From Edaphochlamys debaryana (Eukaryota > Chlorophyta > Chlorophyceae > Chlamydomonadales), in the NCBI GenBank assembly GCA_016858145.1, contig JAEHOE010000115.1:186001-250000 (forward strand): a stretch of DNA of 64,000 bases, written 5' to 3'. The notes under the pieces were generated by a model. It searched no databases. It had not been told where the DNA came from and saw only the letters and a list, made by a program, of their open reading frames with translations. Below are positions 1 to 11,400 of this stretch, one piece after another. The translations under genes and the position numbers were made by a program. The stretch's first letter is position 1. Each line of letters begins with the position of its first letter.

Positions 1-72
1 AGCGTCATAACCGCGGGGGCCATGCTATGGGCGCGGGCGTGCATGGATAGATCACTTGCCCTGCTTTGGCTT

Positions 73-123
73 GGGGAGGTTGGGGTTGTTCTAGGCAACG
101 CGGGGGCGAGGGGGGCGTTGGGG
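73..123 (+). other. G-rich segment with quadruplex potential (one per unit)
   Basis: On the plus strand, runs of 4, 4, 5, 6 and 4 guanines are separated by 5, 16, 3 and 4 bases. Dense short-loop runs of this kind fit the general G-quadruplex pattern. The block is kept in nearly every unit, with minor loop changes (ggtcgttctagg or ggttgttctagg) and a shortened last run (gttgggtcc) in many long units. Whether it folds is not shown. Confidence 0.55.
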
Positions 124-377
124 TCCCACGAGGGCGACTGCACGACGCGATGGTACGCAACGCTAGGGCTTTCCCCCACACGCCTGTCCACCGCCCTGCG
201 ATAGAACATGCCCCCACTTCCTTGACCGTCCTCATATCGCGTCTCTCTGTGGCTTCCCAAGATTGTCGACCTCGCCCTATCCGGCATCTCACTTTAGGCC
301 CTGTGTTTGCATCAACTGGTGATATGCCTTGGTCTGTAGCTAGTATGGGCACTCGCTTGCATGGCTCGCAAAAGCAG

Positions 378-423
378 AAGAGGCTTCGCGCCATCGCGAC
401 GACACATACGTGCGACGCCTCTT
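378..423 (+). other. Conserved nested fold-back in each unit
   Basis: The arms aagaggc (378-384) and gcctctt (417-423) are perfect reverse complements enclosing 32 bases. Just inside the left arm, tcgcg-ccat-cgcga forms a second perfect 5-bp stem. The outer arms are retained in nearly every unit I checked, while the enclosed sequence varies (loss of cg in units 7-9, 11 and 12; tacgcgcg in units 11 and 12). It could be a structured RNA, a protein target, or a chance palindrome. Confidence 0.5.
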
Positions 424-2459
424 TGGGTGCTGCCCATGATACCTGAGCCACCGGGCTTCTGAAGTCATAGCTCGACAATGGCGCTCGCGCTTGCCGCCCT
501 GCCTTGATGGCCGCTCTCGCGGGCGCACCGAGGAGCACCGCGTGGCTGCCGCAAACATCAGCCTAGACATGCCATCATCGCCTGGAGCGGGTTTTCTATC
601 GCTGGCACGCGACGGCGCTTCTGGAGTTCTCCAGCGGCGTCCGACGAGGTCCGGGCGTGGGTGGCTAGGGTCCCCCAAAGCTGCCCCCAGCCCTGTGAGG
701 AAGGAGGCTTGGGCCTCTGGTCCCACGCCCGGCTCAAGGGCTCCAGTGTGTGCCCTCCTGCGCCCGGCCGCAGAGGTCGCTGGGCCTTGCCTGCATGCGG
801 TGTGGGCGGTAGAGCGGGGATCCCAAGCCGCTTCGAGCGCTATGGTACACTGCAGTTTGCGCAGGGTTTCCCACACACGGCGCCACGGCACTGCGGCGGC
901 GGTGTGCGCAGCGCGGGATGCTCGCAGCCGAGGGAGCTGGCGTCGCTGTCGGAGTGTGCGCGGCCAAGCCTCAGAGCGTGAGCTTGTCCGCCGGCAGCCC
1001 GGGAGGGTCTTGCTATGGTGGCGCCTGGGTGCAGAACCATGCCAGGCCATGCGCTGATGCGCACGGCGTCTCTTGACGCCCCTGTGCCTCCGGACCGCTT
1101 CTTGTGTCGAACTCTGGGATGGCAGAGGGCGCCGAAGGCTGCCTTCACAGGCGATGCCGTGTACAGGGGTGTGGATAGCGTGGGGCAGTGGCGGCCCGCT
1201 GGCCGGGCACCCCTACAGTGGGCTAGGCGCGGCTTCGGTCTGCTGCCGTGTGTGCGCTGCCTCGGCAGAGGGGGCGGCCGCTTGGAACGGGGCGTTGTTA
1301 TGCGGGGCGGTCCGGCTTCGCCTGTGCGGTGCTTCGCCTTCAAGTCCCCGCCTCGCCCCCTTCTTCGTCCGCGTGCGAGGGCCAGGCGCCCTGCATTGAG
1401 CGTCATAACCGCGGGGGCCATGCTATGGGCGCGGGCGTGCATGGATAGATCACTTGCCCTGCTTTGGCTTGGGGAGGTTGGGGTTGTTCTAGGCAACGCG
1501 GGGGCGAGGGGGGCGTTGGGGTCCCACGAGGGCGACTGCACGACGCGATGGTACGCAACGCTAGGGCTTTCCCCCACACGCCTGTCCACCGCCCTGCGAT
1601 AGAACATGCCCCCACTTCCTTGACCGTCCTCATATCGCGTCTCTCTGTGGCTTCCCAAGATTGTCGACCTCGCCCTATCCGGCATCTCACTTTATGCCCG
1701 GTGTTTGCATCAACTGGTGATATGCCTTGGTCTGTAGCTAGTATGGGCACTCGCTTGCATGGCTCGCAAAAGCAGAAGAGGCTTCGCGCCATCGCGACGA
1801 CACATACGTGCGACGCCTCTTTAGGTGCTGCCCATGATAGCTGAGCCACCGGGCTTCTGAAGTCATAGCTCGACAATGGCGCTCGCGCTTGCCGCCCTGC
1901 CTTGATGGCCGCTCTCGCGGGCGCACCGAGGAGCACCGCGTGGCTGCCGCAAACATCAGCCTAGACATGCCATCATCGCCTGGAGCGGGTTTTCTATCGC
2001 TGGCACGCGACGGCGCTTCTGGAGTTCTCCAGCGGCGTCCGACGAGGTCCGGGCGTGGGTGGCTAGGGTCCCCCAAAGCTGCCCCCAGCCCTGTGAGGAA
2101 GGAGGCTTGGGCCTCTGGTCCCACGCCCGGCTCAAGGGCTCCAGTGTGTGCCCTCCTGCGCCCGGCCGCAGAGGTCGCTGGGCCTTGCCTGCATGCGGTG
2201 TGGGCGGTAGAGCGGGGATCCCAAGCCGCTTCGAGCGCTATGGTACACTGCAGTTTGCGCAGGGTTTCCCACACACGGCGCCACGGCACTGCGGCGGCGG
2301 TGTGCGCAGCGCGGGATGCTCGCAGCCGAGGGAGCTGGCGTCGCTGTCGGAGTGTGCGCCGCCAAGCCTCAGAGCGTGAGCTTGTCCGCCGGCAGCCCGG
2401 GGGCTGTTCATGCAGGGTCTTGCTATGGTGGCGCCTGGGTGCAGAACCATGCCAGGCCA

Positions 2460-2494
2460 TGCGCTGATGCGCAGGGCGTCTCTTGACGCCCCTG
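2460..2494 (+). other. Adjacent hairpins at the unit's tctt loop
   Basis: The sequence tgcgc-tgat-gcgca forms a 5-bp stem at 2460-2473. The overlapping cagggcgtc-tctt-gacgcccctg forms a 9-bp stem with one bulged base. Variant units keep pairing in different ways. In gacgaccctg units the bulge is A instead of C, while gcacggcgtc units can pair six inner bases and four outer ones. Loop tctt is unchanged. Functional meaning is unknown. Confidence 0.45.
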
Positions 2495-5400
2495 TGCCTC
2501 CGGACCGCTTCTTGTGTCGAACTCTGGGATGGCAGAGGGCGCCGAAGGCTGCCTTCACAGGCGATGCCGTGTACAGGGGTGTGGATAGCGTGGGGCAGTG
2601 GCGGCCCGCTGGCCTGGCACCCCTACAGTGGGCTAGGCGCGGCTTCGGTCTGCTGCCGTGTGTGCGCTGCCTCGGCAGAGGGGGCGGCCGCTTGGAACGG
2701 GGCGTTGTGATGCGGGGCGGTCCGGCTTCGCCTGTGCGGTGCTTCGCCTTCAAGTCCCCGCCTCGCCCCCTTCTTCGTCCGCGTGCGAGGGCCAGGCGCC
2801 CTGCATTGAGCGTCATAACCGCGGGGGCCATGCTATGGGCGCGGGCGTGCATGGATAGATCACTTGCCCTGCTTTGGCTTGGGGAGGTTGGGGTTGTTCT
2901 AGGCAACGCGGGGGCGAGGGGGGCGTTGGGGTCCCACGAGGGCGACTGCACGACGCGATGGTACGCAACGCTAGGGCTTTCCCCCACACGCCTGTCCACC
3001 GCCCTGCGATAGAACATGCCCCCACTTCCTTGACCGTCCTCATATCGCGTCTCTCTGTGGCTTCCCAAGATTGTCGACCTCGCCCTATCCGGCATCTCAC
3101 TTTATGCCCGGTGTTTGCATCAACTGGTGATATGCCTTGGTCTGTAGCTAGTATGGGCACTCGCTTGCATGGCTCGCAAAAGCAGAAAGAGGCTTCGCGC
3201 CATCGCGACGACACATACGTGCGACGCCTCTTTAGGTGCTGCCCATGATAGCTGAGCCACCGGGCTTCTGAAGTCATAGCTCGACAATGGCGCTCGCGCT
3301 TGCCGCCCTGCCTTGATGGCCGCTCTCGCGGGCGCACCGAGGAGCACCGCGTGGCTGCCGCAAACATCAGCCTAGACATGCCATCATCGCCTGGAGCGGG
3401 TTTTCTATCGCTGGCACGCGACGGCGCTTCTGGAGTTCTCCAGCGGCGTCCGACGAGGTCCGGGCGTGGGTGGCTAGGGCCCCCCAAAGCTGCCCCCAGC
3501 CCTGTGAGGAAGGAGGCTGGGGCCTCTGGTCCCACGCCCGGCTCAAGGGCTCCAGTGTGTGCCCTCCTGCGCCCGGCCGCAGAGGTCGCTGGGCCTTGCC
3601 TGCATGCGGTGTGGGCGGTAGAGCGGGGATCCCAAGCCGCTTCGAGCGCTATGGTACACTGCAGTTTGCGCAGGGTTTCCCACACACGGCGCCACGGCAC
3701 TGCGGCGGCGGTGTGCGCAGCGCGGGATGCTCGCAGCCGAGGGAGCTGGCGTCGCTGTCGGAGTGTGCGCCGCCAAGCCTCAGAGCGTGAGCTTGTCCGC
3801 CGGCAGCCCGGGGGCTGTTCATGCAGGGTCTTGCTATGGTGGCGCCTGGGTGCAGAACCATGCCAGGCCATGCGCTGATGCGCAGGGCGTCTCTTGACGC
3901 CCCTGTGCCTCCGGACCGCTTCTTGTGTCGAACTCTGGGATGGCAGAGGGCGCCGAAGGCTGCCTTCACAGGCGATGCCGTGTACAGGGGTGTGGATAGC
4001 GTGGGGCAGTGGCGGCCCGCTGGCCGGGCACCCCTACAGTGGGCTAGGCGCGGCTTCGGTCTGCTGCCGTGTGTGCGCTGCCTCGGCAGAGGGGGCGGCC
4101 GCTTGGACTGGGGCGTTGTTATGCGGGGCGGTCCGGCTTCGCCTGTGCGGTGCTTCGCCTTCAAGTCCCCGCCTCGCCCCCTTCTTCGTCCGCGTGCGAG
4201 GGCCAGGCGCCCTGCATTGAGCGTCATAACCGCGGGGGCCATGCTATGGGCGCGGGCGTGCATGGATAGATCACTTGCCCTGCTTTGGCTTGGGGAGGTT
4301 GGGGTTGTTCTAGGCAACGCGGGGGCGAGGGGGGCGTGGGGTCCCGCGAGGGCGACTGCACGACGCGATGGTACGCAACGCTAGGGCTTTCCCTCACACG
4401 CCTGTCCACCGCCCTGCGATAGAACATGCCCCCACTTCCTTGACCGTCCTCATATCGCGTCTCTCTGTGGCTTCCCAAGATTGTCGACCTCGCCCTATCC
4501 GGCATCTCACTTTATGCCCGGTGTTTGCATCAACTGGTGATATGCCTTGGTCTGTAGCTAGTATGGGCACTCGCTTGCATGGCTCGCAAAAGCAGAAGAG
4601 GCTTCGCGCCATCGCGACGACACATACGTGCGACGCCTCTTTAGGTGCTGCCCATGATAGCTGAGCCACCGGGCTTCTGAAGTCATAGCTCGACAATGGC
4701 GCTCGCGCTTGCCGCCCTGCCTTGATGGCCGCTCTCGCGGGCGCACCGAGGAGCACCGCGTGGCTGCCGCAAACATCAGCCTAGACATACCATCATCGCC
4801 TGGAGCGGGTTTTCTATCGCTGGCACGCGACGGCGCTTCTGGAGTTCTCCAGCGGCGTCCGACGAGGTCCGGGCGTGGGTGGCTAGGGTCCCCCAAAGCT
4901 GCCCCCAGCCCTGTGAGGAAGGAGGCTTGGGCCTCTGGTCCCACGCCCGGCTCAAGGGCTCCAGTGTGTGCCCTCCTGCACCCGGCCGCAGAGGTCGCTG
5001 GGCCTTGCCTGCATGCGGTGTGGGCGGTAGAGCGGGGATCCCAAGCCGCTTCGAGCGCTATGGTACACTGCAGTTTGCGCAGGGTTTCCCACACACGGCG
5101 CCACGGCACTGCGGCGGCGGTGTGCGCAGCGCGGGATGCTCGCAGCCGAGGGAGCTGGCGTCGCTGTCGGAGTGTGCGCCGCCAAGCCTCAGAGCGTGAG
5201 CTTGTCCGCCGGCAGCCCGGGGGCTGTTCATGCAGGGTCTTGCTATGGTGGCGCCTGGGTGCAGAACCATGCCAGGCCATGCGCTGATGCGCACGGCGTC
5301 TCTTGACGCCCCTGTGCCTCCGGACCGCTTCTTGTGTCATACTCTGGGATGGCAGAGGGCGCCGAAGGCTGCCTTCACAGGCGATGCCATGTACAGGGGT

Positions 5401-8400
5401 GTGGATAGCGTGGGGCAGTGGCGGCCCGCTGGCCGGGCACCCCTACAGTGGGATAGGCGCGGCTTCGGTCTGCTGCCGTGTGTGCGCTGCCTCGGCAGAG
5501 GGGGCGGCCGCTTGGAACGGGGCGTTGTGATGCGGGGCGGTCCGGCTTCGCCTGTGCGGTGCTTCGCCTTCAAGTCCCCGCCTCGCCCCCTTCTTCGTCC
5601 ACGTGCGAGGGCCAGGCGCCCTGCATTGAGCGTCATAACCGCGGGGGCCATGCTATGGGCGCGGGCGTGCATGGATAGATCACTTGCCCTGCTTTGGCTT
5701 GGGGAGGTTGGGGTTGTTCTAGGCAACGCGGGGGCGAGGGGGGCGTGGGGTCCCGCGAGGGCGACTGCACGACGCGATGGTACGCAACGCTAGGGCTTTC
5801 CCTCACACGCCTGTCCACCGCCCTGCGATAGAACATGCCCCCACTTCCTTGACCGTCCTCATATCGCGTCTCTCTGTGGCTTCCCAAGATTGTCGACCTC
5901 GCCCTATCCGGCATCTCACTTTATGCCCGGTGTTTGCATCAACTGGTGATATGCCTTGGTCTGTAGCTAGTATGGGCACTCGCTTGCATGGCTCGCAAAA
6001 GCAGAAGAGGCTTCGCGCCATCGCGACGACACATACGTGCGACGCCTCTTTGGGTGCTGCCCATGATAGCTGAGCCACCGGGCTTCTGAAGTCATAGCTC
6101 GACAATGGCGCTCGCGCTCGCCGCCCTGCCTTGATGGCCGCTCTCGCGGGCGCACCGAGGAGCACCGCGTGGCTGCCGCAAACATCAGCCTAGACATACC
6201 ATCATCGCCTGGAGCGGGTTTTCTATCGCTGGCACGCGACGGCGCTTCTGGAGTTCTCCAGCGGCGTCCGACGAGGTCCGGGCGTGGGTGGCTAGGGTCC
6301 CCCAAAGCTGCCCCCAGCCCTGTGAGGAAGGAGGCTTGGGCCTCTGGTCCCACGCCCGGCTCAAGGGCTCCAGTGTGTGCCCTCCTGCACCCGGCCGCAG
6401 AGGTCGCTGGGCCTTGCCTGCATGCGGTGTGGGCGGTAGAGCGGGGATCCCAAGCCGCTTCGAGCGCTATGGTACACTGCAGTTTGCGCAGGGTTTCCAC
6501 ACACGGCGCCACGGCACTGCGGCGGCGGTGTGCGCAGCGCGGGATGCTCGCAGCCGAGGGAGCTGGCGTCGCTGTCGGAGTGTGCGCCGCCAAGCCTCAG
6601 AGCGTGAGCTTGTCCGCCGGCAGCCCGGGGGCTGTTCATGCAGGGTCTTGCTATGGTGGCGCCTGGGTGCAGAACCATGCCAGGCCATGCGCTGATGCGC
6701 ACGGCGTCTCTTGACGCCCCTGTGCCTCCGGACCGCTTCTTGTGTCATACTCTGGGATGGCAGAGGGCGCCGAAGGCTGCCTTCACAGGCGATGCCATGT
6801 ACAGGGGTGTGGATAGCGTGGGGCAGTGGCGGCCCGCTGGCCGGGCACCCCTACAGTGGGCTAGGCGCGGCTTCGGTCTGCTGCCGTGTGTGCGCTGCCT
6901 CGGCAGAGGGGGCGGCCGCTTGGAACGGGGCGTTGTGATGCGGGGCGGTCCGGCTTCGCCTGTGCGGTGCTTCGCCTTCAAGTCCCCGCCTCGCCCCCTT
7001 CTTCGTCCGCGTGCGAGGGCCAGGCGCCCTGCATTGAGCGTCATAACCGCGGGGGCCATGCTATGGGCGCGGGCGTGCATGGATAGATCACTTGCCCTGC
7101 TTTGGCTTGGGGAGGTTGGGGTTGTTCTAGGCAACGCGGGGGCGAGGGGGGCGTGGGGTCCCGCGAGGGCGACTGCACGACGCGATGGTACGCAACGCTA
7201 GGGCTTTCCCTCACACGCCTGTCCACCGCCCTGCGATAGAACATGCCCCCACTTCCTTGACCGTCCTCATATCGCGTCTCTCTGTGGCTTCCCAAGATTG
7301 TCGACCTCGCCCTATCCGGCATCTCACTTTATGCCCGGTGTTTGCATCAACTGGTGATATGCCTTGGTCTGTAGCTAGTATGGGCACTCGCTTGCATGGC
7401 TCGCAAAAGCAGAAGAGGCTTCGCGCCATCGCGACGACACATACGTGCGACGCCTCTTTAGGTGCTGCCCATGATAGCTGAGCCACCGGGCTTCTGAAGT
7501 CATAGCTCGACAATGGCGCTCGCGCTTGCCGCCCTGCCTTGATGGCCGCTCTCGCGGGCGCACCGAGGAGCACCGCGTGGCTGCCGCAAACATCAGCCTA
7601 GACATGCCATCATCGCCTGGAGCGGGTTTTCTATCGCTGGCACGCGACGGCGCTTCTGGAGTTCTCCAGCGGCGTCCGACGAGGTCCGGGCGTGGGTGGC
7701 TAGGGTCCCCCAAAGCTGCCCCCAGCCCTGTGAGGAAGGAGGCTTGGGCCTCTGGTCCCACGCCCGGCTCAAGGGCTCCAGTGTGTGCCCTCCTGCACCC
7801 GGCCGCAGAGGTCGCTGGGCCTTGCCTGCATGCGGTGTGGGCGGTAGAGCGGGGATCCCAAGCCGCTTCGAGCGCTATGGTACACTGCAGTTTGCGCAGG
7901 GTTTCCCACACACGGCGCCACGGCACTGCGGCGGCGGTGTGCGCAGCGCGGGATGCTCGCAGCCGAGGGAGCTGGCGTCGCTGTCGGAGTGTGCGCCGCC
8001 AAGCCTCAGAGCGTGAGCTTGTCCGCCGGCAGCCCGGGGGCTGTTCATGCAGGGTCTTGCTATGGTGGCGCCTGGGTGCAGAACCATGCCAGGCCATGCG
8101 CTGATGCGCAGGGCGTCTCTTGACGCCCCTGTGCCTCCGGACCGCTTCTTGTGTCGATACTCTGGGATGGCAGAGGGCGCCGAAGGCTGCCTTCACAGGC
8201 GATGCCAGTGTACAGGGGTGTGGATAGCGTGGGGCAGTGGCGGCCCGCTGGCCTGGCACCCCTACAGTGGGCTAGGCGCGGCTTCGGTCTGCTGCCGTGT
8301 GTGCGCTGCCTCGGCAGAGGGGGCGGCCGCTTGGAACGGGGCGTTGTGATGCGGGGCGGTCCGGCTTCGCCTGTGCGGTGCTTCGCCTTCAAGTCCCCGC

Positions 8401-11400
8401 CTCGCCCCCTTCTTCGTCCGCGTGCGAGGGCCAGGCGCCCTGCATTGAGCGTCATAACCGCGGGGGCCATGCTATGGGCGCGGGCGTGCATGGATAGATC
8501 ACTTGCCCTGCTTTGGCTTGGGGAGGTTGGGGTTGTTCTAGGCAACGCGGGGGCGAGGGGGGCGTTGGGGTCCCACGAGGGCGACTGCACGACGCGATGG
8601 TACGCAACGCTAGGGCTTTCCCCCACACGCCTGTCCACCGCCCTGCGATAGAACATGCCCCCACTTCCTTGACCGTCCTCATATCGCGTCTCTCTGTGGC
8701 TTCCCAAGATTGTCGACCTCGCCCTATCCGGCATCTCACTTTAGGCCCTGTGTTTGCATCAACTGGTGATATGCCTTGGTCTGTAGCTAGTATGGGCACT
8801 CGCTTGCATGGCTCGCAAAAGCAGAAGAGGCTTCGCGCCATCGCGAGACACATACGTGCGACGCCTCTTTGGGTGCTGCCCATGATAGCTGAGCCACCGG
8901 GCTTCTGAAGTCATAGCTCGACAATGGCGCTCGCGCTCGCCGCCCTGCCTTGATGGCCGCTCTCGCGGGCGCACCGAGGAGCACCGCGTGGCTGCCGCAA
9001 ACATCAGCCTAGACATGCCATCATCGCCTGGAGCGGGTTTTCTATCGCTGGCACGCGACGGCGCTTCTGGAGTTCTCCAGCGGCGTCCGACGAAGTCCGG
9101 GCGTGGGTGGCTAGGGTCCCCCAAAGCTGCCCCCAGCCCTGTGAGGAAGGAGGCTTGGGCCTCTGGTCCCACGCCCGGCTCAAGGGCTCCAGTGTGTGCC
9201 CTCCTGCACCCGGCCGCAGAGGTCGCTGGGCCTTGCCTGCATGCGGTGTGGGCGGTAGAGCGGGGATCCCAAGCCGCTTCGAGCGCTATGGTACACTGCA
9301 GTTTGCGCAGGGTTTCCCACACACGGCGCCACGGCACTGCGGCGGCGGTGTGCGCAGCGCGGGATGCTCGCAGCCGAGGGAGCTGGCGTCGCTGTCGGAG
9401 TGTGCGCCGCCAAGCCTCAGAGCGTGAGCTTGTCCGCCGGCAGCCCGGGGGCTGTTCATGCAGGGTCTTGCTATGGTGGCGCCTGGGTGCAGAACCATGC
9501 CAGGCCATGCGCTGATGCGCAGGGCGTCTCTTGACGCCCCTGTGCCTCCGGACCGCTTCTTGTGTCGTACTCTGGGATGGCAGAGGGCGCCGAAGGCTGC
9601 CTTCACAGGCGATGCCATGTACAGGGGTGTGGATAGCGTGGGGCAGTGGCGGCCCGCTGGCCTGGCACCCCTACAGTGGGCTAGGCGCGGCTTCGGTCTG
9701 CTGCCGTGTGTGCGCTGCCTCGGCAGAGGGGGCGGCCGCTTGGAACGGGGCGTTGTGATGCGGGGCGGTCCGGCTTCGCCTGTGCGGTGCTTCGCCTTCA
9801 AGTCCCCGCCTCGCCCCCTTCTTCGTCCGCGTGCGAGGGCCAGGCGCCCTGCATTGAGCGTCATAACCGCGGGGGCCATGCTATGGGCGCGGGCGTGCAT
9901 GGATAGATCACTTGCCCTGCTTTGGCTTGGGGAGGTTGGGGTTGTTCTAGGCAACGCGGGGGCGAGGGGGGCGTTGGGGTCCCACGAGGGCGACTGCACG
10001 ACGCGATGGTACGCAACGCTAGGGCTTTCCCCCACACGCCTGTCCACCGCCCTGCGATAGAACATGCCCCCACTTCCTTGACCGTCCTCATATCGCGTCT
10101 CTCTGTGGCTTCCCAAGATTGTCGACCTCGCCCTATCCGGCATCTCACTTTAGGCCCTGTGTTTGCATCAACTGGTGATATGCCTTGGTCTGTAGCTAGT
10201 ATGGGCACTCGCTTGCATGGCTCGCAAAAGCAGAAGAGGCTTCGCGCCATCGCGAGACACATACGTGCGACGCCTCTTTGGGTGCTGCCCATGATAGCTG
10301 AGCCACCGGGCTTCTGAAGTCATAGCTCGACAATGGCGCTCGCGCTCGCCGCCCTGCCTTGATGGCCGCTCTCGCGGGCGCACCGAGGAGCACCGCGTGG
10401 CTGCCGCAAACATCAGCCTAGACATGCCATCATCGCCTGGAGCGGGTTTTCTATCGCTGGCACGCGACGGCGCTTCTGGAGTTCTCCAGCGGCGTCCGAC
10501 GAAGTCCGGGCGTGGGTGGCTAGGGTCCCCCAAAGCTGCCCCCAGCCCTGTGAGGAAGGAGGCTTGGGCCTCTGGTCCCACGCCCGGCTCAAGGGCTCCA
10601 GTGTGTGCCCTCCTGCACCCGGCCGCAGAGGTCGCTGGGCCTTGCCTGCATGCGGTGTGGGCGGTAGAGCGGGGATCCCAAGCCGCTTCGAGCGCTATGG
10701 TACACTGCAGTTTGCGCAGGGTTTCCCACACACGGCGCCACGGCACTGCGGCGGCGGTGTGCGCAGCGCGGGATGCTCGCAGCCGAGGGAGCTGGCGTCG
10801 CTGTCGGAGTGTGCGCCGCCAAGCCTCAGAGCGTGAGCTTGTCCGCCGGCAGCCCGGGGGCTGTTCATGCAGGGTCTTGCTATGGTGGCGCCTGGGTGCA
10901 GAACCATGCCAGGCCATGCGCTGATGCGCAGGGCGTCTCTTGACGCCCCTGTGCCTCCGGACCGCTTCTTGTGTCGAACTCTGGGATGGCAGAGGGCGCC
11001 GAAGGCTGCCTTCACAGGCGATGCCATGTACAGGGGTGTGGATAGCGTGGGGCAGTGGCGGCCCGCTGGCCGGGCACCCCTACAGTGGGATAGGCGCGGC
11101 TTCGGTCTGCTGCCGTGTGTGCGCTGCCTCGGCAGAGGGGGCGGCCGCTTGGAACGGGGCGTTGTGATGCGGGGCGGTCCGGCTTCGCCTGTGCGGTGCT
11201 TCGCCTTCAAGTCCCCGCCTCGCCCCCTTCTTCGTCCGCGTGCGAGGGCCAGGCGCCCTGCATTGAGCGTCATAACCGCGGGGGCCATGCTATGGGCGCG
11301 GGCGTGCATGGATAGATCACTTGCCCTGCTTTGGCTTGGGGAGGTTGGGGTTGTTCTAGGCAACGCGGGGGCGAGGGGGGCGTTGGGGTCCCACGAGGGC

